64,000 nucleotides of DNA from Stutzerimonas kunmingensis (GTDB taxonomy: Bacteria; Pseudomonadota; Gammaproteobacteria; Pseudomonadales; Pseudomonadaceae), in contig NZ_PISM01000004.1 of the NCBI RefSeq assembly GCF_002929225.1, positions 310,001 to 374,000 of the forward strand, in the 5' to 3' direction. Both the position numbers and the translations under genes were made by a program. The notes below the pieces were generated by a model that worked only from the letters and a program-made list of their open reading frames with translations, was not told where the DNA came from and made no database searches. Of the stretch, positions 10,264-17,809 are shown piece by piece. Positions within the stretch are counted from its first letter, which is position 1. Every line of letters begins with the position of its first letter.

Positions 10264-11844
10264 ATGGCTCACCAAGACATTCACGCCCACCGCATCCTGA
10301 TCCTCGACTTCGGTTCCCAGTACACCCAGCTGATCGCCCGCCGCGTGCGCGAGATCGGCGTGTATTGCGAGCTGCATCCGTGGGACATGAGCGAGGACGA
10401 CATCCGTGCCTTCGCGCCACGCGGCATCATTCTCGCCGGCGGCCCGGAGTCGGTTCACGAGGCGGGCAGCCCGCGCGCGCCGCAGGCCGTGTTCGATCTC
10501 GGTGTGCCGCTGTTCGGCATCTGCTACGGCATGCAGACCATGTCCGAGCAGCTGGGTGGGAAGGTGCAGGGCTCCGACGTTCGCGAGTTCGGCTATGCCC
10601 GCGTCGATCTGGTCGGCAAGTCGAAGCTGTTCGACGGCATCGAAGACCACATGGATGACGACGGTGTGTTCGGCCTCGACGTGTGGATGAGCCACGGCGA
10701 CAAGGTCACCACGCTGCCGGAAGGTTTCCATATCCTCGCCAGCACGCCGAGCTGCCCGATCGCAGCCATGGGTGACGACGACCGCCGTTACTACGGCGTG
10801 CAGTTCCATCCGGAAGTGACTCACACCCGCCAGGGCGGCCGCATCCTTTCCCGTTTCATTCTCGACATCTGTGGCTGCGAAGCGCTGTGGACGCCGTCCA
10901 ACATCGTCGAAGACGCCATCGCCCAGGTGCGTGCCCAGGTCGGTGATGCCAACGTGCTGCTCGGCCTTTCCGGCGGTGTCGATTCGTCGGTGGTTGCGGC
11001 GCTGCTGCACAAGGCGATCGGCGATCAGCTGACCTGCGTGTTCGTCGACAACGGCCTGCTGCGCCTGCACGAGGGTGACCAGGTGATGGCCATGTTCGCC
11101 GAGAATATGGGCGTCAAGGTGATTCGCGCCGACGCCGAGGCACAGTTCCTCGGTAACCTCGAGGGCGAGGCCGATCCAGAGAAGAAGCGCAAGATCATCG
11201 GTCGTACCTTTATCGACGTGTTCGATGCAGAAGCCAGTAAGCTGGACAACATCCAGTTCCTCGCCCAGGGCACCATCTACCCCGACGTGATCGAGTCGGC
11301 CGGCGCCAAGAGCGGCAAGGCCCATGTGATCAAGTCCCACCACAACGTCGGCGGCCTGCCGGAGGAAATGAACCTCAAGCTGGTCGAGCCGCTGCGTGAA
11401 CTGTTCAAGGACGAGGTGCGCAAGATCGGCCTGGAACTCGGCCTGCCCTACGACATGGTCTACCGTCACCCGTTCCCGGGCCCGGGTCTGGGTGTGCGCA
11501 TCCTAGGCGAAGTGAAGAAGGAATATGCCGACCTGCTGCGTCGCGCGGATCACATCTTCATCGAAGAGCTGCGCAACTTCGACTGGTACCACAAGACCAG
11601 CCAGGCCTTCGTGGTGTTCCAGCCGGTGAAATCGGTCGGTGTGGTCGGCGACGGCCGCCGCTACGCCTGGGTCGTCGCGCTGCGCGCGGTGGAAACCATC
11701 GACTTCATGACCGCACGTTGGGCGCACCTGCCTTATGAGTTGCTGGAAAAGGTGTCCAACCGCATCATCAACGAAATCGAAGGCATCTCCCGCGTGACCT
11801 ACGATGTGTCGAGCAAGCCGCCGGCCACCATCGAGTGGGAGTGA
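10264..11844 (+). CDS. guaA: GMP synthase (glutamine-hydrolysing)
   Basis: A 526-residue enzyme that aminates XMP to GMP using glutamine and ATP. The class I amidotransferase domain (about 1-205) has the nucleophile in GICYGMQTM (Cys87) and the His-Glu pair in FHPEVTHT. The ATP-pyrophosphatase domain has the P-loop [15 protein letters not shown]. The dimerisation domain ends [17 protein letters not shown] 10264 is preceded by CGAAGGAAAG. The last 15 bases form the attachment core of the adjacent island, so the gene is left intact by integration. Its native downstream DNA has been displaced. Confidence 0.97.
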   Translation: MAHQDIHAHRILILDFGSQYTQLIARRVREIGVYCELHPWDMSEDDIRAFAPRGIILAGGPESVHEAGSPRAPQAVFDLGVPLFGICYGMQTMSEQLGGKVQGSDVREFGYARVDLVGKSKLFDGIEDHMDDDGVFGLDVWMSHGDKVTTLPEGFHILASTPSCPIAAMGDDDRRYYGVQFHPEVTHTRQGGRILSRFILDICGCEALWTPSNIVEDAIAQVRAQVGDANVLLGLSGGVDSSVVAALLHKAIGDQLTCVFVDNGLLRLHEGDQVMAMFAENMGVKVIRADAEAQFLGNLEGEADPEKKRKIIGRTFIDVFDAEASKLDNIQFLAQGTIYPDVIESAGAKSGKAHVIKSHHNVGGLPEEMNLKLVEPLRELFKDEVRKIGLELGLPYDMVYRHPFPGPGLGVRILGEVKKEYADLLRRADHIFIEELRNFDWYHKTSQAFVVFQPVKSVGVVGDGRRYAWVVALRAVETIDFMTARWAHLPYELLEKVSNRIINEIEGISRVTYDVSSKPPATIEWE

Positions 11845-11845
11845 T
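11830..11845. repeat. attL core at the guaA 3' end (16-bp direct repeat)
   Basis: ATCGAGTGGGAGTGAT covers the last codons and stop of guaA and recurs exactly at 24529-24544. The 3' end of guaA is an established integration target of tyrosine-recombinase islands, and an integrase gene starts about 300 bp downstream. Confidence 0.88.
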
Positions 11846-12152
11846 CACACGTTAGGCACTGGCTGGTACTAACTGGCATTAAATGACGCTTAAGCCCATG
11901 TTTTCATGGGCTTTTTTGTTTTTATGTCTGGCATTGTCTGGCAACCAATGGCATTGGGAAGCACCGCTTGAGCGTGGTATCTGAGGTGGTATTATCGAGG
12001 CATGATGCCATGAGTGATAGCCGATACCATGCTGCTTGATCCTGTGTTTTCATGGTATCGAAAATGCTTAAGTTACTGTTTTTATTGTGATTAAAGCCTG
12101 AATTTTGGGTGATCTTTCAGCATGGTATCGGAATCGAAGAAGGATAAGACTC
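11846..12152. promoter_or_regulatory. Island left end: probable integrase arm-type sites and int promoter region
   Basis: There is no gene apart from the terminator. The stretch carries repeated short words: TGGCATT several times at 11875-11960, and TGAGCGTGGTAT (11969-11980), which recurs at the right end (24447-24458). It also has a 10-bp inverted repeat CGATACCATG / CATGGTATCG (12022-12031, 12051-12060), and CATGGTATCG again at 12121. The placement fits arm-binding sites for the integrase or AlpA-type excisionase, but this is inferred. Confidence 0.5.
11892..11917 (+). terminator. Rho-independent terminator after guaA, inside island left end
   Basis: The stem AAGCCCATG / CATGGGCTT (11892-11900, 11905-11913) has a TTTT loop and is followed by a T run. 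Because it lies inside the island, it is supplied by the element. Confidence 0.8.
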
Positions 12153-13340
12153 TTGCTGACCGATACCAAGCTGCGAAACCTCAAGCCGAGGGATAAACTC
12201 TACAAAGTGAATGACCGGGACGGCCTTTATGTGGCTGTCACCCCTGCCGGTTCCATCTCATTCCGTTACAACTACTCGATCAATGGCAGGCAAGAGACGA
12301 TCACCTTTGGTCGTTACGGCGTTGGGGGTATCACTCTCGCAGAAGCCCGTGAGCGACTTGGTGAGGCCAAGCGGATGGTCGCTGATGGAAAGTCGCCAGC
12401 GAAGGAGAAGGCCCGAGACAAGGCGCGTGTAAAAGGAGCTGAAACCTTTGGTGCCTGGGCGGAAAAATGGCTACGTGGCTACCAGATGGCCGACTCTACC
12501 CGTGATATGCGCCGCTCGGTTTATACGAGAGAGCTGGAAACAAAATTCGGCAATCAAAAGCTGACCGAAATCACTCACGAGGACTTGCGAGCATTGACCG
12601 ACGCCATCGTAGAGCGTGGAGCGCCTGCTACGGCGGTTCATGCGCGTGAGATTGTACTCCAGGTATACCGCTGGGCCACTGAGCGAGGCCAGAAGGTTGA
12701 GAACCCGGCAGATCTGGTGCGGCCAGCAAGCATTGCCAGATTTGAGCCGAGAGATCGAACTCTGGCGCCTGAAGAAATCAGGATCATGTATCAGTACATG
12801 GGGCGTATTGGTACATCACCATCGATCCGTGCAGCGGTCAAACTGTTGTTGTTGACGATGGTGCGAAAAAGCGAGCTGACGAATGCTACCTGGAGTGAGA
12901 TCAACTTCAGCGAAGCGCTCTGGACGATCCCCAAAGAAAGGATGAAGCGGCGTAATCCTCACCTGGTGTTTCTATCCAGGCAGGCTATGGACATCTTCAT
13001 CGCTTTGAAGACGTTCTCCGGTGGATCGGATTATGTGCTGCCGTCGCGTTACGATTCTGACGTGCCCATGAGCAGTGCCACGCTGAACCGGGTGATGACG
13101 ATGACTTACAAGCTGGCTCAGAAAGAGGGGCAGCTGCTTGCCAAATTCGGCCCGCACGACTTGAGACGAACAGCCAGTACCTTGCTCCATGAAGCCGGTT
13201 ACAACACCGACTGGATTGAGAAATGCCTGGCGCATGAGCAAAAGGGTGTGAGGGCGATCTATAACAAAGCCGAGTATCGCGAGCAGCGCACAGCCATGTT
13301 GCAGGACTGGGCTGACATGATTGATGAATGGACTGCCTAA
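12153..13340 (+). CDS. Tyrosine-recombinase integrase (P4-like, N-terminal arm-binding domain)
   Basis: A 395-residue integrase. The N-terminal DUF4102-type arm-binding domain begins LTDTKLRNLKP, then a SAM-like core-binding domain (about 100-185) and the catalytic domain. The catalytic residues are visible: Arg in LLLTMVRKSELTNATW, HDLRR, His in CLAHEQ, and Tyr in AIYNKAEY. The start is probably TTG at 12153: AAGGA lies about 8 nt upstream, and this aligns with the ATG of the homologous second integrase at 24845. It sits next to attL and transcribes into the island. It presumably recombines at the guaA core. Confidence 0.92.
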   Translation: MLTDTKLRNLKPRDKLYKVNDRDGLYVAVTPAGSISFRYNYSINGRQETITFGRYGVGGITLAEARERLGEAKRMVADGKSPAKEKARDKARVKGAETFGAWAEKWLRGYQMADSTRDMRRSVYTRELETKFGNQKLTEITHEDLRALTDAIVERGAPATAVHAREIVLQVYRWATERGQKVENPADLVRPASIARFEPRDRTLAPEEIRIMYQYMGRIGTSPSIRAAVKLLLLTMVRKSELTNATWSEINFSEALWTIPKERMKRRNPHLVFLSRQAMDIFIALKTFSGGSDYVLPSRYDSDVPMSSATLNRVMTMTYKLAQKEGQLLAKFGPHDLRRTASTLLHEAGYNTDWIEKCLAHEQKGVRAIYNKAEYREQRTAMLQDWADMIDEWTA

Positions 13341-13386
13341 AAGTGGGTAGTTGTCATTTTTTTAAAGGTTCGATGGTTGCTAATTT

Positions 13387-13406
13387 TGATATCTTTGATA
13401 GCATAA
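13387..13406. promoter_or_regulatory. Quasi-palindromic operator candidate upstream of alpA
   Basis: TGATATC-TTT-GATAGCA is an imperfect inverted repeat with a 3-bp centre, extended by TAA. The site at 16628-16647 has the same arms in inverted orientation. Ribbon-helix-helix repressors bind such sites, and the island encodes one. Confidence 0.5.
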
Positions 13407-13436
13407 TTGGCGTACATTGATGCCAAATTTCCATTC

Positions 13437-13541
13437 AAGGCCGCCCTCCGGCATCGGGAAGGTCAATTACCGATTAGCAGACGCTACTCGATGAATAGTC
13501 CGCTTGAGACATCAAGCGCATTCATTTGAGAGGTATTGACC
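13437..13541 (+). promoter_or_regulatory. Structured 5' leader, copy A (upstream of alpA)
   Basis: A roughly 105-nt leader shared with 16904-17017. Common blocks are the GGCCGCC/GGCATCGG region, GGTCAATTACCGATTAGC (13461-13478) and GAGAGGTATTGACCATG (13528-13544). A hairpin CGCTTGA / TCAAGCG (13501-13507, 13512-13518) is enclosed by CTC-ATGAAT / ATTCAT-GAG. The last GAG abuts the ribosome binding site, so folding could limit translation of alpA. Confidence 0.6.
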
Positions 13542-13766
13542 ATGCACACTGCCAAAACCCTCATCAACAGGAAGCAGCTCCTGGAGATGATCCCTCTTTC
13601 AACGCGCACAATTTATAACCTGGAACAGCGTGGGGAGTTCCCACGCCGAATTGCGCTTACCAGCAGAAACGTCGCATGGGACTTGTCAGAAGTAGAGCAA
13701 TGGATTGAGGAGCGTAGGTCTTCAGGCATTCAGGCTGCTCGACCTGGCAATACCATAGAGGCGTAA
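13542..13766 (+). CDS. AlpA-family DNA-binding regulator
   Basis: A 74-residue protein with a winged helix-turn-helix of the AlpA/excisionase type. RKQLLEMIPLSTRTIYNLEQRGEFPRR holds the HTH, and VAWDLSEVEQWIEERR forms the wing and C-terminal helix. Such proteins activate integrase genes or act as excision factors. ATG 13542 is 8 nt after GAGAGG; an in-frame TTG lies two codons earlier. It starts a cluster with repA (4-bp gap) and repC (overlap), so replication genes may be co-controlled with excision. A homologue with the same core is encoded at 26987-27334 in the second element. Confidence 0.85.
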   Translation: MHTAKTLINRKQLLEMIPLSTRTIYNLEQRGEFPRRIALTSRNVAWDLSEVEQWIEERRSSGIQAARPGNTIEA

Positions 13767-13770
13767 CAGC

Positions 13771-14655
13771 ATGGCCATCGAAATTTCGTGGCTCGATTTA
13801 AGAAGTGCTGTTGAGAACGAGCCGGAACCCCTTGATTTTGTATTTCCTGGTTTCAAATCAGGAACAGTTGGAGCATTGGTAAGTCCTGGTGGAACAGGTA
13901 AAACCATGCTTGCTCTACAAGTTGCCGTAACGGTTGCTACCGGTGCGGATCTATTGAATTTGTCTGAGATGGACAGTGCGTGGCGGCTGGTCACTGGTCC
14001 AGTGGTATTTTTAACCGGAGAAGATCCTGCAGACGTGTTAAATGGACGTTTTCACGCTATAGGTCGACACCTCAACACCAGCCAGCGTGAGGCCATGTAT
14101 AACAACTTAGCGGTTGTCCCTCTGGTCGGTTTCAGTGCCGATATGATGAGTGGAGAGTGGCGGAATTGGATTGAGAACGTCACTCGAGGTGCTCGCCTAG
14201 TAGTAATCGACACGTTACGCCGGTTTCATCAGTTGGACGAAAATGATGGAGGCCATATGGCAGGGTTGTTGGCCTACATGGAACAACTTTGCAGAGCTAA
14301 TAGAACCAGCATTTTATTCCTGCACCATACAAACAAAGCCGGTGCGTTTAACAGTGGCGACGCTCAGCAGGCTAGCCGAGGCAGTTCTGTGCTCACGGAT
14401 AACGCCCGCTTTCAAGCGAATTTAATTGGCATGGGGGCGGCAGAAGCCGAAACATGGGGAGTAGACGAAGAATGCCGCCGCCATTTTGTGCGATGGTCCT
14501 TCCCTAAGCTTAATTACTCTGCCCCTATCTCTGACAAGTGGTATCGACGACATGAAGGAGGGGTACTAAAGCCTGCCGTATTAGAGAAGCAGAGTAAATC
14601 CAATAGAGTGCTGCCATTCAATAAATCTAAGAGTGGTATGCGCGATGAGCTTTGA
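13771..14655 (+). CDS. repA: IncQ-type RepA replicative helicase
   Basis: A 294-residue RecA-fold ATPase closely resembling RSF1010 RepA, a hexameric 5'-3' helicase. The Walker A motif is ALVSPGGTGKTMLALQ (about residues 35-50). Walker B is in ARLVVIDTLRRFHQLDEND, and the helicase motif SILFLHHTNKAG and ASRGSSVLTDNARFQ follow. The C-terminal WYRRHEGGVLKPAVLEKQ is almost the RSF1010 ending. The ATG is 4 bp after alpA, and the 3' end overlaps repC by 11 bp, as in IncQ operons. The usual RepB primase partner is absent from the window. The replicative role is inferred from homology. Confidence 0.9.
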   Translation: MAIEISWLDLRSAVENEPEPLDFVFPGFKSGTVGALVSPGGTGKTMLALQVAVTVATGADLLNLSEMDSAWRLVTGPVVFLTGEDPADVLNGRFHAIGRHLNTSQREAMYNNLAVVPLVGFSADMMSGEWRNWIENVTRGARLVVIDTLRRFHQLDENDGGHMAGLLAYMEQLCRANRTSILFLHHTNKAGAFNSGDAQQASRGSSVLTDNARFQANLIGMGAAEAETWGVDEECRRHFVRWSFPKLNYSAPISDKWYRRHEGGVLKPAVLEKQSKSNRVLPFNKSKSGMRDEL

Positions 14656-15553
14656 TCTTACCCATGTTCGACATGACCCAGCCCATTGCTTGGCTCCTGG
14701 CTTGTTTCGTAGCCTGAAGCGTGGAGAGCGGAAACGGCTTAAGCTGGACGTAACCTATACCCATGGCGAGGATTCTATCCGTTTCTGGGGACCTGAGCCT
14801 CTGGGAGTTGATGATCTTCGTATCCTACAAGGGCTTGTGGCTATGGCCGCAATTTCTGGTGATGGGGGGCGCGGGATTGTGCTGCGAAACGAAACAGAGT
14901 CAGAGGTTGGGCAGCAATTGCGCCTCTTGCTAGACCTCAAGTGGGACGCGGTTGAGAAGGACGCGATGGTTGCTAAGGGCAGCTTCCGACAACTGGCCCG
15001 GGAACTTGGATATGCCGACGATGGAGGCAGCCAGTTCAAAACTATCCGCGATAGCATCGAGCGACTATGGGCAGTATCTGTCATTGTGGAACGTAACGGG
15101 CAGCGTCAGGGGTTCCGTATCCTGTCCGATTACGTCAGCGACGACCGGGAAGGTAAGCTGTTTGTCAGCCTGAACCCTCGATTAGCAGAGGCTGTAATGG
15201 GAGAGCGTCCACATACTCGCCTCGACATGACTGAGGTTCGGGCGCTACAGACCGATCCCGCTCGATTAATTCATCAGCGATTATCGGGCTGGATTGATGC
15301 CGGTAAATCTGGACGCGTAGAACTGGATACCCTTTGCAACTACGTCTGGCCGGACGAAACGAAGAACCCCAACACCTTGAAAAAGCGTCGCCAAACGGCC
15401 CGAAAAGCGTTGACTGAACTGATTTTAGTGGGCTGGACTGTACATGAATACGCCAAGGGGAAATGGGAGATTAGGCGGCCAGGGATCAACCATGCCAACC
15501 CCCGGCGTGACAGCACCCTTCCCCGGCATAATAGCACCCGTCCCCCGGCATAA
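14645..15553 (+). CDS. repC: IncQ-type RepC replication initiator
   Basis: A 302-residue initiator resembling RSF1010 RepC along most of its length. Shared features are HVRHDPAHCLAPGLFRSLKR near the N-terminus, EPLGVDDLRILQGLVAMA, a central winged-helix region ending RLWAVSVIVERNG, and the C-terminal LIHQRLSGWIDAGKSGR with LGWTVHEYAKGKWEIRRP. RepC binds oriV iterons and opens the origin. The ATG at 14645 lies inside the end of repA, suggesting translational coupling. The last ~55 bases overlap the iteron array, so the C-terminal tail (about 20 residues, Asn/Arg/Pro-rich) is encoded by iteron DNA. Confidence 0.9.
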   Translation: MSFDLTHVRHDPAHCLAPGLFRSLKRGERKRLKLDVTYTHGEDSIRFWGPEPLGVDDLRILQGLVAMAAISGDGGRGIVLRNETESEVGQQLRLLLDLKWDAVEKDAMVAKGSFRQLARELGYADDGGSQFKTIRDSIERLWAVSVIVERNGQRQGFRILSDYVSDDREGKLFVSLNPRLAEAVMGERPHTRLDMTEVRALQTDPARLIHQRLSGWIDAGKSGRVELDTLCNYVWPDETKNPNTLKKRRQTARKALTELILVGWTVHEYAKGKWEIRRPGINHANPRRDSTLPRHNSTRPPA

Positions 15554-15586
15554 CAGTATCCCATCCCCGGCATAACGGTATCCGCT
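15500..15586. repeat. oriV-like iteron array, four 21-22 bp direct repeats
   Basis: Units begin with CCCCGG at 15500, 15521, 15543 and 15565 and follow the pattern CCCCGGCATAAYAGYAYCC. The first unit is the most divergent. The 22-bp spacing and location beside repC fit IncQ-family RepC-binding iterons. The array starts inside the repC 3' end. Confidence 0.85.
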
Positions 15587-15718
15587 CCAATCGCGCAAAC
15601 GCTTGCAGGACAAGGCTTTCCGGCCTGTTTTGGAAATCGATCCAAGATATTCCAAAGAATATCCATCATGCGCGGCATAGCCCGCGCCTTAATGGCGCGT
15701 TCATGCCTTGCCAATTCT

Positions 15719-15740
15719 ATCGGCCTCCGGCCGATGTTTT
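15719..15740 (+). terminator. Probable terminator downstream of repC
   Basis: The stem ATCGGCC / GGCCGAT (15719-15725, 15729-15735) has a TCC loop and is followed by GTTTT. It is followed by about 900 bp with no supported gene up to the ribbon-helix-helix gene. Confidence 0.5.
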
Positions 15741-15990
15741 AACGCCAAGAGGGAGGCCGATTTTGTATGCTCGCCAGGCGCAAACCCTTCTCCTTGGCGT
15801 TCAATCCGTCCGAAGGACGACCAAACCGGCCTCATAAGCCCTAGGAGCGTCGATCATAGGCTGACAGTGGTGAAGAGGAGGTAATGTCTGAAACGCCTTA
15901 CAGGGACGCTCAGGAAAGCTGTATTCCCATACATCAGGATAGTAGGCAGTTAAAATCTGGTAGCAGGCTGAAATGTGTGCGGTTTGTAGA

Positions 15991-16026
15991 TTGTAGTATG
16001 TAGTAGCACCATACAACATACTACAA
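15991..16026. repeat. 11-bp inverted repeat in the origin region
   Basis: TTGTAGTATGT (15991-16001) pairs perfectly with ACATACTACAA (16016-16026) across a 14-nt loop. Position between the iterons and oriT suggests a single-strand initiation or protein-binding hairpin. IncQ origins carry such hairpins for primase, but no sequence match to ssiA or ssiB could be tested. Confidence 0.5.
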
Positions 16027-16315
16027 CGCTACATTCCTATTCGCATATACATTGTGCTTGAAACCTGTCCGAAGGTGGGCGCGCGGCGCAGCAAAAATGC
16101 CTCAACTAATACCGGCCCCAAAAAGTCAATGAAAGGCCGCCAAGTGGGTGGAGTAATAGGTAAGCCTTTGTAAAGCAGGGAAATGTGTCGGGTTTTCACG
16201 TGTTTCATTGACATTTGAGGGGCGGGATTACAAGCAAGGTAGCCACATGAGGTAGCTCACAGGAAAGCTGTGTTTTTGTGTGTAGTGAATGGCGAGGAAA
16301 GTAGTCATCTCAAAA

Positions 16316-16381
16316 CGCTGCTAGACCGCTATTTTAGCGCTGCCGAGTCGCTATAAGTGCGCTGTCATACCGCTGTAAGTG
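16316..16381. repeat. Six-unit array with exact 11-bp period before oriT
   Basis: CGCT recurs at 16316, 16327, 16338, 16349, 16360 and 16371. The last units share the fuller form CGCTrTaAGTG, while earlier units keep mainly CGCT. Period equals about one helical turn, so a protein could bind cooperatively along one DNA face. It ends about 95 bp before the nic region. Confidence 0.65.
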
Positions 16382-16473
16382 TCGATTTGCTCGGAAAAAA
16401 CGGTTTGCACAGGAATAAACAGGTTACTGCACAGAAATGCACATACCGTACGCGCAAGAATCAACGCTGTGGT

Positions 16474-16605
16474 GCGGGCAGGATAGGTGAAGTTAGCTAA
16501 CCGGCGGAGCCGATTAACTATCTTCACTTCCCCTTATTCGCCCCGGAGGCGCTCAACGGGTAATCCTGCTCTGCGAGGCTACCGGCTACCGCCGATTTGT
16601 GAGGT
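16474..16605. other. oriT: IncP/RP4-like origin of transfer (oriT)
   Basis: GGGCAGGATAGGTGAAG (16476-16492) matches the remembered RP4 nic region. The expected nick is on the minus strand between 16479 and 16478 (ATCCTG^CCCGC). It is followed by an imperfect inverted repeat, GTGAAGTTAGCTAA / TTAACTATCTTCAC, in the place of the TraJ-binding repeat. Then come CCTTATTCG, GCTCAACGGG, AATCCTGCTCTGCGAGGCT and CCGGCTACCGCCG, in the same order as RP4 oriT. No relaxase gene accompanies it. Confidence 0.85.
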
Positions 16606-16627
16606 GGGTAGAAAACATGGTTGTTGT

Positions 16628-16647
16628 TTATGCTATCTTTGATATCA
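16628..16647. promoter_or_regulatory. Quasi-palindromic operator candidate upstream of the ribbon-helix-helix gene
   Basis: TTA-TGCTATC-TTT-GATATCA lies 31 bp before the ATG. It has the same arms as the site before alpA, in inverted orientation. Autoregulation by the RHH protein is likely but inferred. Confidence 0.5.
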
Positions 16648-16678
16648 TTAGTAGCTAGTGCATCAAGAAGGTATTAAC

Positions 16679-16870
16679 ATGGCGAATGTACTTGTCCGTA
16701 ATTTGCCTCCCGAAGTTCACCGGGCGCTAAAAGTGCGTGCGGCGCTTAACGACAGGAGCACTGATGCGGAAATACGGGAAATACTGGCAGCGGCAGTGCA
16801 ACCGCTTGAGCTGGATGTCATTGGTCGAGAAGTTGGATTAAGCGAAAAAGCCAAGACCCCAGCAAAGTAA
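16679..16870 (+). CDS. Orphan FitA/Arc-like ribbon-helix-helix antitoxin or repressor
   Basis: A 63-residue protein. MANVLVRNLPPEVHRALKVRAALNDRSTDAEIREILAAAV (written in parts: beta strand NVLVRNLP, then two helices) is the FitA/StbC-type RHH DNA-binding domain. A short tail follows that would normally wrap a PIN-domain toxin. No toxin gene follows; the next frame is trbJ after 147 bp. It could therefore be a surviving antitoxin or a dedicated repressor for island promoters. The two matching operator-like sites, one just upstream and one before alpA, favour the repressor role. ATG 16679 is preceded by AAGAAGGT. Confidence 0.75.
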   Translation: MANVLVRNLPPEVHRALKVRAALNDRSTDAEIREILAAAVQPLELDVIGREVGLSEKAKTPAK

Positions 16871-16903
16871 GTTTGAGATTGATGCCGTGATTCCACAGAA
16901 AAA

Positions 16904-17017
16904 AGGCCGCCTTTCGGCATCGGGCTGGTCAATTACCGATTAGCTGCTTCGGCAGCTTCTCGATGACTTTAACGCTTGTATCACAAGCGTTCATTTACTC
17001 ATCGAGAGGTATTGACC
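16904..17017 (+). promoter_or_regulatory. Structured 5' leader, copy B (upstream of trbJ)
   Basis: It matches leader A in GGTCAATTACCGATTAGC (16927-16944) and GAGAGGTATTGACCATG (17004-17020). The fold is better supported here. An 8-bp helix CTCGATGA / TCATCGAG (16959-16966, 16999-17006) encloses AACGCTTG / CAAGCGTT (16971-16978, 16984-16991). A separate GCTGC-TTCG-GCAGC hairpin (16943-16956) lies just before it. The outer helix ends in the ribosome binding site. Confidence 0.65.
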
Positions 17018-17797
17018 ATGCGAAAGAAGAAAATTTTAGCGGCTAAAATTCCAATCCTACCGGTTGCCTTGGCAACCTCGATTCTCATCACCCTGGTACA
17101 GCCTGTACAAGCGGGCATCCCTGTCATCGACGGCACCAACCTGACGCAAAACATCATGTCAGCCCTGGAAGCCGTTGCGCAGACGGCCAAGCAAATTCAG
17201 CAGTACCAAACGCAGTTGCAGCAGTACGAAAACCAACTGCAAAACACGATGGCCCCGGCGGCCCACATTTGGGACCAAGCGCAGCGCACCATCAACGATC
17301 TGAACCAGGCGACCAACACGCTTGCCTACTACCAGAACCAGCTTGGCAGCCTCGATGCTTACTTAGGCAAGTTCCAGGACGTGGCCTATTACCGTGGATC
17401 GCCTTGCTTCTCGTCTACAGGGTGCAGCGATGCCGAGCGGGCCGCGATGGAAGAAAACCGCCGCTTGGCGTCCGAATCCCAGAAGCGGGCCAACGACGCA
17501 CTGTTTAAGGGCCTGGAGCAGCAGCAAGACAACTTGGAAGCCGATGCCCGTCAGCTCACACGCCTGCAATCTGCCGCTCAAGGTGCAGACGGCCAACTGG
17601 CCGCCATTGGCTACGCCAACCAGCTCGCCAGCAACCAAGCCAACCAGCTCCTGCAAATCCGCAGTTTGCTAATTGCTCAGCAGAATGCCGAAGCGACACG
17701 CCTGGCGTCTGAACTGGATGACAGTGCCAGAGGGGAGGCACGAGAAAAGCAGCTTCGTACTTGGGAATACCAACCCAGCTCAGCAGATCGCTACTAA
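17018..17797 (+). CDS. trbJ: TrbJ, IncP-type conjugal transfer protein (VirB5-like)
   Basis: A 259-residue secreted protein with a signal peptide ending near VQAGIPVIDGTNL. A long helical region (QIQQYQTQLQQYENQLQNT) follows, then LGKFQDVAYYRGSPCFSSTGC and AMEENRRLASESQKRANDALFKGLEQQQDNLEADARQL. These blocks are close to RP4 TrbJ as I remember it. In RP4, TrbJ is a periplasmic component of the mating-pair apparatus and has been linked to entry exclusion together with TrbK. It is followed by trbK (12-bp gap). Upstream trbB-I genes are missing, so it is not part of a complete secretion system here. Confidence 0.92.
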   Translation: MRKKKILAAKIPILPVALATSILITLVQPVQAGIPVIDGTNLTQNIMSALEAVAQTAKQIQQYQTQLQQYENQLQNTMAPAAHIWDQAQRTINDLNQATNTLAYYQNQLGSLDAYLGKFQDVAYYRGSPCFSSTGCSDAERAAMEENRRLASESQKRANDALFKGLEQQQDNLEADARQLTRLQSAAQGADGQLAAIGYANQLASNQANQLLQIRSLLIAQQNAEATRLASELDDSARGEAREKQLRTWEYQPSSADRY

Positions 17798-17809
17798 GGA
17801 GGACATAGC

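Noticed and set aside
15340..15714. 124-codon minus-strand frame across the repC 3' end and iterons
   Set aside because: It overlaps repC and the repeat array, and its apparent motif repeats are just translation of the iterons.
15911..16271. 12-bp direct repeat CAGGAAAGCTGT (15911 and 16260)
   Set aside because: Two copies only, with little shared flank; likely a minor duplication of origin-region DNA, not a distinct feature.
15554..16678. Relaxase or primase gene between repC and the RHH gene
   Set aside because: All frames are short and lack MobA, TraI or RepB motifs; the region reads as origin and oriT DNA.
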